Assembly: GCF_905171775.1 (NCBI RefSeq) | Contig: NC_053491.1 | Coordinates: forward strand, 399,879,838-399,943,837 | Length of the DNA stretch: 64,000 bases | Direction: 5' to 3' | Origin: Rana temporaria | Taxonomy: Eukaryota > Chordata > Amphibia > Anura > Ranidae | Shown: one piece after another, positions 10,812 through 22,250 of the stretch | Position numbering within the stretch: the stretch's first letter is position 1 | How the letters are laid out: every line of letters begins with the position of its first letter | Made by a program: the position numbers and the translations under genes | Notes under the pieces: generated by a model | Seen by the model: only the letters and a program-made list of their open reading frames with translations | The model's database searches: none | Told to the model about the DNA's origin: nothing

Positions 10812-11140
10812 AATAAATAAGGGGTGTTGTGGTGCTTGCTGAAACAAGTAATGTGCTATGCAAAAAAGACTGCATAAAATCCAGTGACTATACACAACAC
10901 TAAGTGAAGTGCATCTAGTAACCACAATAAAGTGCAATAGTGCAAGGATAATCCTAAAACTAAAAAATAAATATTGTATGAATATTTAGTTTTAGGATTA
11001 TCCTTGCACTATTGTGCTGTATTGTGGTTACTAGATGCACTTCACTTAGTGTTGTGTATATTTACTGGATTTTATGCAGTCTTTTTTGCACTTGGCACAT
11101 TATTTTGTTTCAGCAAGCACCACAACACCCCTTATTTATT
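10812..11140. repeat. Near-perfect large palindrome, about 155-bp arms
   Basis: The arm at 10812-10965 is matched with only a few differences by its reverse complement at 10984-11140, around a loop of about 18 bp. AAGTGAAGTGCATCTAGTAA pairs with TTACTAGATGCACTTCACTT, and GGGTGTTGTGGTGCTTGCTG pairs with CAGCAAGCACCACAACACCC. It carries no transposon-like end motif that I recognise. Confidence 0.9.
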
Positions 11141-11629
11141 AGTCTTTCTGAAGTGCTTTTCAGGCATTTCAGAAACGCTGCTTGTGCATTCCAATGGGTA
11201 TGAGTGCTGTATACAGCACTCCAAAGATGCTGCTTGCAGGACATTTTTTTCCTGCCTTAAAAGTGCACTGCCTCAATGTGAATGCACTCAGGCTTTCACA
11301 CTAAAGAGGCATGGGAGGTTGTTTTCAGTTGCCATTGGCACACTGAATGCTAAAATGCATTCAGTGTGAAAGTAGCCATAGGCAATGCTCCCTGTGCAAA
11401 AAAACTGAGCTTGCAAGGAGCAAATTAAATGTAGATCTTGTAACCAGGCAGTCTATTAACAAAAAATTGAGGGATTGGTAAACCACCAATTAAATATGAG
11501 GAAAAGATGTTTAAAATTTTTCAGGACCTCTCACAAAACCCTGAGGAATAATAAAACTACTGAAGATCTTAAAGAAATCCAATATAACTGGGGTTTTCCC
11601 GCATGTTTGATCACAAGGAGAAATGGATG

Positions 11630-12012
11630 TACAGTGGAACCTAGGATTGCAATTAATGCGAGTGTCTTGCAAAATGAGCAGGATTCAAGCCAAAGCAGTG
11701 TGCAATACCATATTTGGCATGATGTGGGGAGGGTGACGGAGCAGAGCCGAACAGTGCCGCTTGAATGCTCAGAAAATTGCGGAAATACTCAGTTTCTGAG
11801 GTTTTCTGCGTTCAGCCAAGGTGTCCTCGGCCCTTTTTGAGTGTTTACATGACTCTGGTGCCTCTGGCCACATGTGGTATTGCATGCCATTGAAGTCAAT
11901 GCGGAACAAATTTTAATTTCCATTGACTTCAATGGGGAAACTGGTATGCGAATACTTTGGATTACAAGCATTCTCCTGGAACTGATAATGCTCAATCCAA
12001 GGTTCCACTGTA
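11630..12012. mobile_element. Tc1/mariner-type (Tigger-like) MITE in LINE-A
   Basis: Ends TACAGTGGAACCTAGGATTG and CAATCCAAGGTTCCACTGTA are inverted repeats with TA at each outer edge, as expected for a TA target-site duplication. It interrupts the ORF1-like segment of LINE-A. A related copy lies at 15323-15763. Internal paired arms (TTGAAGTCAATG and CATTGACTTCAA) make it partly palindromic. Confidence 0.7.
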
Positions 12013-12621
12013 TAGCCAAACTTTGGTTTATAGAAGAAATTAGTTAACTATCCCAGGTAGCAGTAGGGAGACAACTGTAAGATGAGCAGGAACAATACAA
12101 GAGCAATGGCAGTTAATCCACAGGATATGGAAAACTAGAGTAAAAATAAAATGATCTAGTATCTCAATACTCAAAATCTGGAGTAGTGGAAAGGGGAGGG
12201 TGAATGGAGGAGTTGGAGACCTGGACAAGCGGAGCACCTTGAGGTCACCTCTTCAACTGTAGGAGGGCTTGACCCCTGGTGCCAAATGGAACTTCACCTT
12301 GGGGTAAAAAAGAGCAACAGGACCCATAAAAGATATATCTGCTCTAATGGGGAAAACAAAGGGGGGGGGGGTCAAGGTGGGAAATGGTTTGTAAATCTTG
12401 GGAGGGTTTGTGGCCATGTAGGCCTTAATAGATATGAAGTGCTCCCTGTGCCCACTTATGCCCGGGGGGCCCCACCTCTGTGGGGGGGGGGGGGGCATGG
12501 CTGGACAGGGGAGAGGGAATTGGAGAGAAACAGAAATCTGAATATTACTTTTCGAACTACAAGAATTGGAAAGAAATGCTGCAGATATCTTACAGGAGAC
12601 ATATTGCACAGGATTCAAATA

Positions 12622-13106
12622 TTGAAGGGGTTGTAAAGTAAATCATTAATTTTCCCTAAATAGGTTCCTTTAACTTGGTGCAGTCCTCCTTCACTTACCT
12701 CATCCTTCGATTTTTGCTTTTAAATGTCCTTGTTTGTTCTGAGAAATCCTCACTTCCTGTTCTTCTGTCTGTAACTCCACACAGTAATGCAACACTTTCT
12801 CCCTGGTGTGGATAAAGCCTCTTGAGAGGGGAGGGGGTGAGCAGGAGTGTCAGGATGCCATTAACACACAGCTCCTTTCTCTATCTAGTGTCCTGACACT
12901 CCTGCTCGCCCCCTCAAGAGGCTTTTTCCACACCAGGGAGAAAGCCTTGTATTACTGTGTAGTTAGACAGAACAGGAAGTGAGGATTTCTCAGAAGAAAT
13001 AAGGATATTTAAAAGCAAAATCGAAGGATGAGGTAAGTGAAGGTGGACTGCACTAAGGTAAAGGAAGCTATTTAGGGGGGGAAAAAATCCTTTACAACCC
13101 CTTCAA
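12622..13106. mobile_element. TTAA-type foldback element in LINE-A
   Basis: Ends TTGAAGGGGTTGTAAAG and CTTTACAACCCCTTCAA. Long internal arms pair around a centre near 12870, for example TCACTTACCTCATCCTTCGA against TCGAAGGATGAGGTAAGTGA. The same arm sequence appears in the copy at 39301-39817. LINE-A endonuclease sequence resumes immediately after it. Confidence 0.8.
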
Positions 13107-13481
13107 GCTATATTCAAGGAATATACCAATGTGGTACTATGGAGATTCTCTAACCAGAAGGGCAAAAGGAGTAGCAATAGGGTTTGGGGGGGAAATTGTT
13201 TGTTTTATAGTAGAAAAGTGGACCCAGAAGGCTGCTTCCGAAGGGATCTTACAGGGTATGAAATATACGCTTGCAAATGTGTATTGTCCCAATAAGAATT
13301 CCCAAAAATAATTGGTAGGAATATTAAATGACTTGTTCGAATTTAAACAAGGTGATATTGGCAGGAGACTTAAACTTCTCTATGGACCATAAATTGGACT
13401 CTGGTGCATTGGATGGAGAGTATAGACAGGAACGATATAAAAAAAAAATGTATGGACATCAATTAGTTGATAGCTGGAGAA

Positions 13482-15195
13482 TAGGGATGAGCCGAACACC
13501 CTTCGGGTCGCAGCAGAACATGCAAAGAATTTGTTAGAACACTGTTAAAGTCTATGGGACACGAACATGAAAAATCAAAAGTGCTGATTTTAAAGGTTAA
13601 TATGCAAGTTAATTTCATAAAGTGTTTGGGGACCCAGCTCCTGCCCAGGTTTTTTTGAGGAACAGTGATTTTAATAATGCTTAAAGTGAAACAAAAGTGG
13701 TCTATAGTATGCCTGTAAACTAGCGCATGTTTTCCGTGTTTATAACAGTCTGCACAAAATGACATTTCTAAAGGAAAAAAAGTAATCTAAAACTACTCGC
13801 GGCTATAATGAATTGTCGGGTCCCAGCAATACAGATAAGTCATTAAAAAGTAAACTGCGTGGGGGTCCCCCCAAACTCCAATACTAGACCTTTCAGCGCT
13901 GGATGGATATTAAGGGGAACCCTGCGCCAAATAAAAAAATGGTGTGCGGTTTCGCAAAAAATCCATACCAAACCGGAAAGGTCTGGTATGGATTTAAAGG
14001 GGAACTCTGCACCAAAATAAAAAAATGGTGTAGGGTTCCCCCCTATTATCCATACCAGACCCTTATCCAAGCACGCAGGCTGCAGGAAAAGAGGGGGGGA
14101 TAAGAGAGCGCCGCCCCCCCTCATGAATCATACCAGGCCACATGCGCTCAACATGGGGATGTCCCCATTTTGATGGGGACAAGGGCCTCATTCCCACAAC
14201 CCTTGCTCGGGGGTCTGTGGGCGGGGGGCTTATTGGAATCTGTAAGCCCCCTTTAACAAAGGGGCCCCCCATGTGAATTGGTAATGGGGTACATGACACG
14301 CAAGCTGTCTGACAGCTCTTTTATAACCGAGGGCGTGGCCACCCGTGACATTTGACCCTGCCCCCTCTGATGCGTCACGGGAAACCCCTGTTGCGTCAGA
14401 CGGGGCGGGGTCACCCACGTCACGGATGGCCCTGCCCTCCGTTAAAAAAAAGTCGTCAGACAGCTTGTGCGTCATTCGGCCCGGGAGCCTCCGGTGGAGG
14501 CGGTATCGTTCGTAGCGGCGGGACCAGGATTGTAGAATTACGGCAATGGAGTTTTTTTATTAAAGGACTTGTCACAACTTGGTGTGTGTTTTTCTTTGCA
14601 ATTTTTCTCACTTTTTTTGGCGAAATGGTAGGGGTACCCCTTACCAATTCACATGGGGGGGGGATCTGGAGTTCCCCTATTGTTAAAGGGGGCTTCCAGA
14701 TTACGAAAAGCCGCCCGCAGACCCTCACAACCACCGGGCAAGGGTTGTGGGGATGAGGCCCTTGTCCCCATCAACATCGGGACTTCCTCCCCATGTTGAG
14801 GGCATATGGCCTGGTACGGTTCAGGAGGAGGGGCCCCTCTCTTCCCCACTCTTCCTGCGGCCTGCCAGGTTACGTGCTCTGATAAGGGTCTGGTATGATT
14901 TTTTTCAATGACTTTGATCTGTATTGCTGGGACCCGACAATTCATTATAGCCGCGAGTAGTTTTAAATTACATTTTTGCATTGATACATGTCCCCTGGGG
15001 CAGGACCCAGGTCCCCAAACACTTTTTATGACAATAACTTGCATATTAACCTTTAAAATTAGCACTTTAGATTTCTCCCATAGACTTTTAAAGGGTGTTC
15101 CACGGCTTTTCGAATTGTTCGCTGTTCGGCGAATGGGCAAACAGCCAATGTTCGAGTCTAACTCATGTTTGACCCGAACATAAAGCTCATCCCTA
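13482..15195. mobile_element. hAT-type non-autonomous element, 1714 bp, with 8-bp TSD
   Basis: Ends TAGGGATGAGC and GCTCATCCCTA, flanked on both sides by the identical octamer CTGGAGAA (13474-13481 and 15196-15203). An 8-bp duplication is the hallmark of hAT transposition. Subterminal arms also pair (CCCAAACAC..., CGGGTCCCAGCAATACAGAT against ATCTGTATTGCTGGGACCCG). The open frames inside are not transposase-like. Removing the element and one octamer rejoins the LINE-A endonuclease region. Confidence 0.88.
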
Positions 15196-15322
15196 CTGGA
15201 GAATCCAGCATCCAAGCACAAAAGAATACACATCATTCCTTCGTACATGATACATACTCCAGACTGGACTATATTCTGGTAGAGTAAAGAGCTATGGAGG
15301 TAATAAAGGAAACAATAGGAAT

Positions 15323-15763
15323 TACAAAGGAACCTTGGATTACGAGCATAATCTGTTTCAGGAGAATGCTCGTAATCCAACGTACTTGCCATATCAAAGC
15401 GAGTTTCCCCATTGAAGTCAATGGAAACCAAAATAATTTTTTCCGCATTGACTTCAATGGCATGCAATACCGCATGCGGCCAGAGGCGGGGGTCCCTGCA
15501 GAGCCTTGGAAAGGCCCGAGGACAGTTCAGCTGACCTAGGAAAGACTTCGTTCCAAGGTTTGCCGAGGACAGCTGAACTGCCGTTTGGCTCCGGCGCTCC
15601 CCCTCACCTCAGGCCAAATGCGGTACTGCACACCGCTTTGGCCTGAATTCTGCTTGTTTTGCAAGACAACATTTGCAAACCAAGTTAGGATTTTTGGAAA
15701 TACTGTGCTCATATTGCAAAACTCTTGTTAACCGCGTTACTTGCAATCTGAGGTTCCACTGTA
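15323..15763. mobile_element. Tc1/mariner-type (Tigger-like) MITE, second copy
   Basis: Left end TACAAAGGAACCTTGGATTA; right end CAATCTGAGGTTCCACTGTA, with TA at both edges. Same family as 11630-12012, sharing the ATTGAAGTCAATGG internal motif. It separates the LINE-A endonuclease end from the sequence upstream of the RT domain. Confidence 0.7.
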
Positions 15764-16432
15764 TAACAATATCGGATCAAGCTCCTGTAACAATGAAGAT
15801 GAAATTGCATGGGAAGCTCACAAAACTGTTATAAGGGGAAAATTGATCTCCATTGGGGCAAGAAATAAAAAAGGAGAGAGAGGAAGAAATGGGCAAAATT
15901 TTAAAAGAAATATACAAACTAGAACAAAGGCACAAAAAGCAGGCAGAAGTGGAAACCCATCGGACCCTAATTTTAAAAAGACCAATTAAAAAGTTCTGAT
16001 GAACAGGAAACTAGGAAGGAGTTTAATAGCGTGATACAGGAGAGATATAAATGGGGTAATAAGCCAGGTAAACATCTTGCAAAAACTTTAAGAAAAAAGT
16101 GTCAAAATTATATTGAAAAGATAAAAAATGAGAAAGGAGAAATTGTAAATAAGACAACGGATATTGCAATGGCATTTCAATCGTACTATAGTGCATTCTA
16201 TGAAGAGACACAAGGAGAAAAGAAAGCAGAACATACAAGATTATTTAATGAAGGCTAAACTACCAAAAATACAAGCAGAACAATTCATAAAGTTAGAAGA
16301 ACCAATCACGCAAGAAGAAATTAAAATCGCATTGAAAGATATCCCAATATTAAAAAGCCCAGGACCAGACGGGTTCACGATTAAATACTATAAAAAATAT
16401 TCAAGATCAACTGGTCCCAAAAGTGCGATTAT

Positions 16433-17512
16433 TTAACCACTGCGTTATCCTGACCTGGATGTCATATGACGTCCAGCAGGATAACAGTCGTAATGCGCCC
16501 GTGGGGGCACTCATTGCGTTAATCGGTGGTGTGGTGTTTCAGTCTGACACACCGCTACACCGATCTCCGGCGGAGGCTCTTTACCATGTGATCAGTCGTA
16601 TCCAATCACGGCTGATCACAATGTAAACAGGAAGAGCAGTTGATCGGCTTTTCCTCACTCGCGTCTAACAGACACGAGTAGAGGAGAGCCGATCGGCGGC
16701 TCTACTGATGGGGGGTCTGCGCTGATTGTTTATCAGAGCAGCTCCCCCCTGTGATAGGGAACGACGATCAGTGACGTCACACGCACAGCCACACCCCCCC
16801 ACAGTAAGAATCACTCCCTTAGGGCACACATAACCCTACAGCGCCCCCTCCTGGTTAACCCTTTCACTGCCAGTGTAATTTTTACAGTAACCAGTGAATT
16901 TTTATAGCACTATTCGCTGTAAAAATGACAATGGTCCCAAAATAGTGTCAAAAGTGTCCGCCGTAATGTCGCAGTCATGATAAAAATCGCTGATCGCCGC
17001 CATTACTAGAAAAAAATAATTATTAATGGAAATGCAATAAAACTTTCCCCTATTTGGTAGACGCTATAAACTTTGCGCAAACCAATCAATAAATGCTTAT
17101 TGCGATTTTTTTTACCAAGAATACGTATCGGCCTAAACTGAGGAAAAAACATTTTTTATATATTTTTTGGGGAAGAGAATACGTAGAATATGTAGAATAC
17201 GTATCAGCCTAGACTGAGGAAAAACAAATGTATATCTTTTTTGGGGATATTTATTATAGCAAAAAGTAAACAATATTGAATTTTTTTCAAAATTGTCGCT
17301 CTATTTTTGTTTATAGCGTGAAAAATAAAAGCCGCAGAGGTGATCAAATAGCACCAAAAGAAAGCTCTGTTTGTGGGAAAAAAAGAACGCCAATTTTGTT
17401 TGGGAGCCACGTCGCACGACCGCGCAATTGTCAGTTAAAGCGACACAGTGCCGAATCGCGAAAAGTGGCCAGGTCCTTTAGCTGCATAATGGTCTGGGGC
17501 TTAAGTGGTTAA
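16433..17512. mobile_element. TTAACCACT element, piggyBac-like ends
   Basis: Begins TTAACCACTGCGTTATCC and ends CTTAAGTGGTTAA. TTAA at each edge fits a TTAA target-site duplication followed by a CCACT terminal repeat, which is the piggyBac pattern. It breaks LINE-A within the RT domain, shortly after KSPGPDGF. It has no transposase; internal ORFs up to 78 codons look random. Confidence 0.6.
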
Positions 17513-17735
17513 TAAGTTTGCATAGGTTCCAGCATGCATAGAGCACTTTGCAGTACATGAACTTTCACTGAATGTGGACTGTCTAAAAAGTTTGTATAGA
17601 TTCCAGCATATGCAAAGTGCTCCATGCTGAAATCAATGCAAACCCATTAAACAATCCACATTCAGTGAAAATTCATGCACTGCAAAGTGCTCCATGCTAT
17701 AATCAAAACACAATTAATATACACTAGTAAGCTGT
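17513..17735. repeat. Short internally repeated segment
   Basis: Contains GTTTGCATAGGTTCCAGCAT near 17517 and an imperfect direct copy near 17590. CACTGAATGTGGACTG near 17567 is mirrored by ATCCACATTCAGTGAAA near 17655, and GCAAAGTGCTCCATGCT occurs twice. It is probably a repeat-derived hairpin; type unknown. Confidence 0.5.
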
Positions 17736-17737
17736 TA

Positions 17738-18290
17738 TATTTTGAAACTGACGAGGCTGCACTGATTGCCACTGATGAGGCGGTACTCCTAAGCTGCACT
17801 GATAGGCTGCACCGATGAGCACTGGTAGGCTGCACCGATGAGCACTGGTAGGCTGCACCTATGGGCATTGATGAGCACTGGTAGGCTGCACTGATGGGCA
17901 CTGGTAGGCTGCACTGATGGACACTGATAAAGGCTGCACTGATGGGCACAGATGAGGCGGAACTCATACACTGCACTGGAGGCCCCTGATGAGAATGCAC
18001 TGATGGCCACTGATAGGTAGCACTGGTGGCCCCTGACAAGGCCACTGATAGGCTGCACTGGTGGCCCCTGATGAGACTGCACTGATAGGCACTAATAAGG
18101 CTGCACTGATAGGCACAGAAGAGGCGGCGATCTTAAACGGCATTGATATGCTGCACTGATGGCCTCTGATAAAGCTGCACTGATGGCCACTGATGAGGTG
18201 GCATTCTTAAGATGCACTGATAAGGCAGCACTGATAGGCTGCACTGGTGGCCCCTGATGAGGCCTGACTGATGGGTACTGATATGCTTCA
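17738..18290. repeat. Irregular minisatellite with GGCTGCACTGAT core
   Basis: About 20 imperfect units of roughly 23-32 bp built from AGGCTGCACTGATGGGCACT and relatives. The open frames on the - strand (around 17662-18345) are repeat artefacts. The core resembles the 23-bp array inside the hAT element at 19585-19898. Confidence 0.9.
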
Positions 18291-18469
18291 TGTTGATATT
18301 GTTAAAGTTGTTGTTAATATTTATTTTTGGAACTTGAATCTGCATAATACATTTAACAGTGTCATTTCATGAGATATGTTTAGGTGTGAGGTTTGCTTAG
18401 GGGAAGGGTAGGGGTTGGGTGGGCCAAGTTGTGGTGAGTAACTCTTAAGGCCTGGTTAGTGGCTCAGAA

Positions 18470-18605
18470 CTTGAAATTTTGAGCCCTGCGTTGTACATTC
18501 ACATCAGACCCTGCCCTCAAGGAGCTTACAATCTAAAGTCCCTAACTCACATTTATACATACACATGGTAGGGGCAACAATTTAGACAGGAGCCAACTAC
18601 AACTG
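18470..18605 (-). mobile_element. SINE-like fragment (3' body of a tRNA-type SINE)
   Basis: Read on the - strand it gives TGGCTCCTGTCTAAATTG, then GTGAGTTAGGGAC, TTAGATTGTAAGCTCCTTGA and GGGCAGGGTCTGATGTGAAT. I recognise this as the 3' body of a SINE common in amphibian DNA. The tRNA-like head is not visible, so the copy is truncated or displaced. The recognition rests on memory of the repeat, not on a search. Confidence 0.45.
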
Positions 18606-19338
18606 GATTGATTGATGTAAGTATGGAGTGAATGGTGCGTAATTGTGTGTGCTAATGTACAGAGAGGAAGAGGCTGGGCTCTAAGAGGAAATGGTGGAGC
18701 CTAAAGAGGAAGGGGTGTGCTTTCCAGATGATAGGGTGTGTCTTAAACAGGAAGGGGTGTGCTGTATGTAAATTAGGGGGTGCATGAGTTTTGTCAGGCC
18801 TAGAGCAGCACAGAACCTAAATACACCACTGCATCTACCATTGAGAAAATATACGTGGCAAATTTTATCCCATTATTTAATGAGATCAAAGAGGAATTAA
18901 AGAAAGTGGCACTGCAACCACTATCATGGATGGGTAGGATAAACATGTGTTAAATGGTGATCTTTCCAAAAATCATATATAAGTTCCAGATGCTACCAAT
19001 AGCTATACCACTGAGTTTTTCCAGAATAATAAAAACAACAATGATACAATATATTTGGCAAAATAAAAAGCAATGAGTAAAATGTGCACTAATAACTAGG
19101 AAAAAATCATGGAGGCTTAACTACACCAGACATAAATAGATATTATAGGGCAGTAATTATTTATTGAATGGTAGAATGGGTTAACCAAAAAAGTGAAAAA
19201 AATGGATCAGGATTTAAAACACTTTAAATAGAGCACCATTGCACACAAATATCTGGGTACCACGCAAGTATTAAACATTTATTGTATTTAACGTTTGGGA
19301 TGAAAAAAAATGGATATATAATTCACTATTACTTAAAG

Positions 19339-20221
19339 CAGGCATGTCCAAAGTCCGGCCCGGGGGCAAAATGCAGCCCCCCTGTTTATTTAATATGGCC
19401 CCCCTGGGGATTTGGATATATATATTGTAAGTCCCGTCTCCTGGGATGCCATTGGACGACTGTCATGTCTATCATAGGAGGCGGGACTTTGTATTAAAGA
19501 GGCCACAGAGTAAACAAGAGATTCTCCTGTTTGTAATCTGTCGGCACTCGTCCCGCCCCCTCCCTCTGCCCTCCGAGGCTGCAGATGGGCATCGTTCAGG
19601 CTGCACTGATGGCAATGGTAAGGCTGCATTCATGGCACATGTGAGGCTGCATTGGTTGCAATGGTAAGGCTGCATTGATTGCAATGGTAAGGCTGCATTG
19701 GTTGCAATGGTAAGGCTGCATTGGTTGCAATGGTAAGGCTGCATTGGTTGCAATGGTAAGGCTGCATTGATTGCAATGGTAAGGCTGCATTTATGGCACA
19801 TGTGAGGCTGCATTTATGGCACATGTGAGGCTGCATTGGTTGCAATGGTAAGGCTGCATTGGTTGCAATGGTGAGGCTGCATTCATGGCAATGGTAAGCC
19901 TGTGCGTGTTATACGCCGATAAATACGGTATATCCAAATAACACGCCCAAGCTCATCCTTAGTCCTAAGCTGCGCTCTGGGATTCGTTGGGGCCACAAAA
20001 GAAATGAATACAGTATATCCAAATAACACGCCCAAGCTCATCTATTTACCACACACAGCCAAAAAGGCAAGAGAATTCTTATTGGGCAGTGTATTAGTGC
20101 TCAGACGAACACACTTAGACCAAATTTTAATGGTTCAAAGAATGTCAGGCAAAGTAGTCGGCCCTTACGCATGTTCACTTCATCAAATCTGGCCCTTTTG
20201 AAAAAAGTTTGGACACCCCTG
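19339..20221. mobile_element. hAT-type element, 883 bp, with 8-bp TSD
   Basis: Left end CAGGCATGTCCAAAGTCCGG, right end GTTTGGACACCCCTG. The identical octamer ACTTAAAG lies at 19331-19338 and 20222-20229. It carries a 23-bp tandem array inside. CAGGGGTGTCCAAA-type ends and an 8-bp duplication identify a non-autonomous hAT element. It lies inside the LINE-A RT-to-C-terminal region. Confidence 0.88.
19585..19898. repeat. 23-bp minisatellite inside the hAT element, about 14 copies
   Basis: Unit GGCTGCATTGGTTGCAATGG followed by TAA, with variants carrying CATTTATGGCACATGTGA. It is fully contained in the hAT element. Confidence 0.93.
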
Positions 20222-20452
20222 ACTTAAAGGAACAAACTTCTTTGGCCCAGGGAAGGGGACACTTTTTGGTACCAGAATGGGAGATGCACAAATAAGAGAT
20301 ATTATGGCACATAGGGAAATAAGAACACTTCAGGATTTAAAATAAGTAAATAGGTGGAAGTGAATTGGAAAATTTTCAGTTAAAACATTTGTTTATTCTG
20401 ACCCCAACAGGCCAATAGGACAGTATTCATTCATGTGGGGGACACATACTTT

Positions 20453-21023
20453 TGAGGTGTTAATTGAGTCGGGCTCCTAAGATATTTCATTGTGCTATGC
20501 TAACTAGGTCTGCTTTTACAGACCATTTCATTGTGTGATGCTAATGACACTGTATTGTGTGAAAGTCTATTGATGATAAGATGTGGAATGTGACTTGTCA
20601 GCTGTAGTAATTAACTCCTCTAGATTCGGTGCCAAAAAGTCTAACCTTTCAGGTATAGTGAATTAGCATGTCAATTATGTTTAGTAAAGGAATGTGTTTT
20701 GTGTAACAGGTGGGGATAACTTATCGCAGAGCCAGACCGTCTGGATAATGATTAGTAATTAGCCCATCTGAATGTGTATTGAAGCCCCCATTGTGTGATG
20801 TTTTGGGTGGAGAGTTTCATTGTCCCTGTGATTACTGTAGCATGCTTGTAACTGTATATAGGCTGAGTTACCATTAAAGCATTTATTCGTTTGAACCAGA
20901 GACAGAGCGTGTGTCTTGTCCTACTGGGGAATGGAATGGGTCCTGTCTGCTGGATTGTCGGATAAGCTGTCGTGGGTTGGTGGAATGGAATATCATAAAC
21001 GGTGTTAACCCCTGACCGTTACA
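20453..21023 (+). mobile_element. Truncated LTR copy
   Basis: The sequence from GAGGTGTTAATTGAGTC to CTGACCGTTACA is homologous, in opposite orientation, to the complete solo LTR at 22251-23118. The right edge CCGTTACA matches that LTR's 3' end; the 5' part of the LTR is missing. It holds an ATTAAA signal near 20873 followed by CAGAGCGTGTGTCTTGTC. It lies within LINE-A. Confidence 0.65.
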
Positions 21024-21751
21024 CCCCCCTATATAGAGAAATGGGAAAAATAAATAGGTATGAAACTACAAGTGCTGTATTCAATGGATATAAACACAAA
21101 ATAAATGAATTATAAATTCCTGGGAAGATGGTACCCGACACCGGATAAAATCCATAAATATCAATTGGACAAACCCTCACAGTGCTGGAGGGAATGTGGA
21201 CAAAGGGGCACAGTGATACATATTTGGTGGGAATGCCCAAAAATCAAGGAATATTGGCAAGAAATCCTGGAATATATAGAAGAGATAACTGGAGGAAAGA
21301 TAACTAACAGTCTGCAGACGTGTTTATTTAATGAATCAAAAGTCTCAAATAAACAATACAAGAAAACACTAACCCCAACGTTATTGAATGCCGCAAAAGT
21401 TTTAATACCTAAGAAATGGTTAAATAGAGAAAAAACAGATATAAAGGAATAGTTTGAGCGAATAGAATATTATAGTGGAAAGGAAAATCTATGCAGCAGA
21501 GAAAAGGGGCAACTTGGAAATTATAATAATATCTGGGGAAGATGCAAAGAATTTAAAATATCGGGGAAATATCTTGAAAAGATGATGCAGGGTGGTGGGC
21601 CTAAATAGAACCGGAAATAAAAAAAGACAACAAACCATTTGGAGTAGAGAGGGGGGGGGGGTAGAACAAGGGGGAGGAGGGAGAATAAAGGAAGGGTAAA
21701 AAAAAACTTTGAACCATTGAAAGTAAAAATGTAGTGTGTAATATTTATTTA

Positions 21752-22240
21752 GATTTTTTTTTTTTTTTTATCAAATCAAGGAATAATAGCAATCACAGCA
21801 TATCGAATGGCGGCAATACAATACAGTGTTGAAGCATGGATTTATACAAAAAGAGGCAATATAACATATTTTCTATTTGAGAATAAGAAAGTAATGAGCG
21901 CAAAGTATTCCATGTCATAGTGAGATAAAACTAGGCTCAAAGAGACAAAATTATATACCATTTACACTTGAAAAGTTTAGTTCTGCCATAACATGGGGAA
22001 TCTAATGACTAACTATTTAAAAAGTTAAATTTACCCAATTCAAAGCCATGACTTTGATTATAAATTGAGAACATATGCTGTAATAAAAAAAAAGGGGGGA
22101 GGTGAGAAAAAATTGATGAAAGTGCTCTAGGGAGGAGCAGGAACGGACAAAATAAAGGGGGTAGGGGGGCTAGTGGGGGGAGAGTAAGACAGAACTCTGA
22201 AGGCTTATTCCATGTAGTCTATTTGAATTCAGGACTCCCT
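21752..22240 (-). other. AT-rich segment, possible LINE 3' tail
   Basis: Starts with a run of 15-18 T residues, then AT-rich DNA with G-rich patches (22090-22190). It could be the 3' UTR and poly-A end of a - strand LINE, as at 33164 and 46706, but no coding motif supports this. Confidence 0.3.
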
Positions 22241-22250
22241 GAAAAGGCAT

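Larger units (their letters stand above)
11440..21640 (+). mobile_element. Degraded L1-like LINE (LINE-A), split by many insertions
   Basis: Pieces of one L1-type LINE occur in the right order and orientation. 11490-11629: ORF1 C-terminal domain (YNWGFP motif). 12541-12621: start of the endonuclease (ADILQET). 13107-13481: endonuclease middle (RAKGVAIGF, ANVYCPN, LAGDLNFS). 15204-15322: endonuclease end (SRLDYI). 15764-16432: linker and reverse transcriptase start (KSPGPDGF). 18837-19338: late RT region. 20230-20452 and 21037-21560: C-terminal region with a CWRECG...H...C zinc-finger-like motif. All pieces contain stops and frameshifts, so the element is dead. The gaps are filled by other mobile elements listed separately. 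The limits are approximate. Confidence 0.7.

Noticed and set aside
14649..15467. 272-codon frame on the - strand
   Set aside because: It runs across the end of the hAT element into LINE-A and a Tigger-like MITE, crossing a TSD boundary, so it is a chance frame.
18470..18605. A tRNA gene
   Set aside because: No cloverleaf or intact A and B boxes are visible. The sequence matches the 3' body of a SINE rather than a tRNA.
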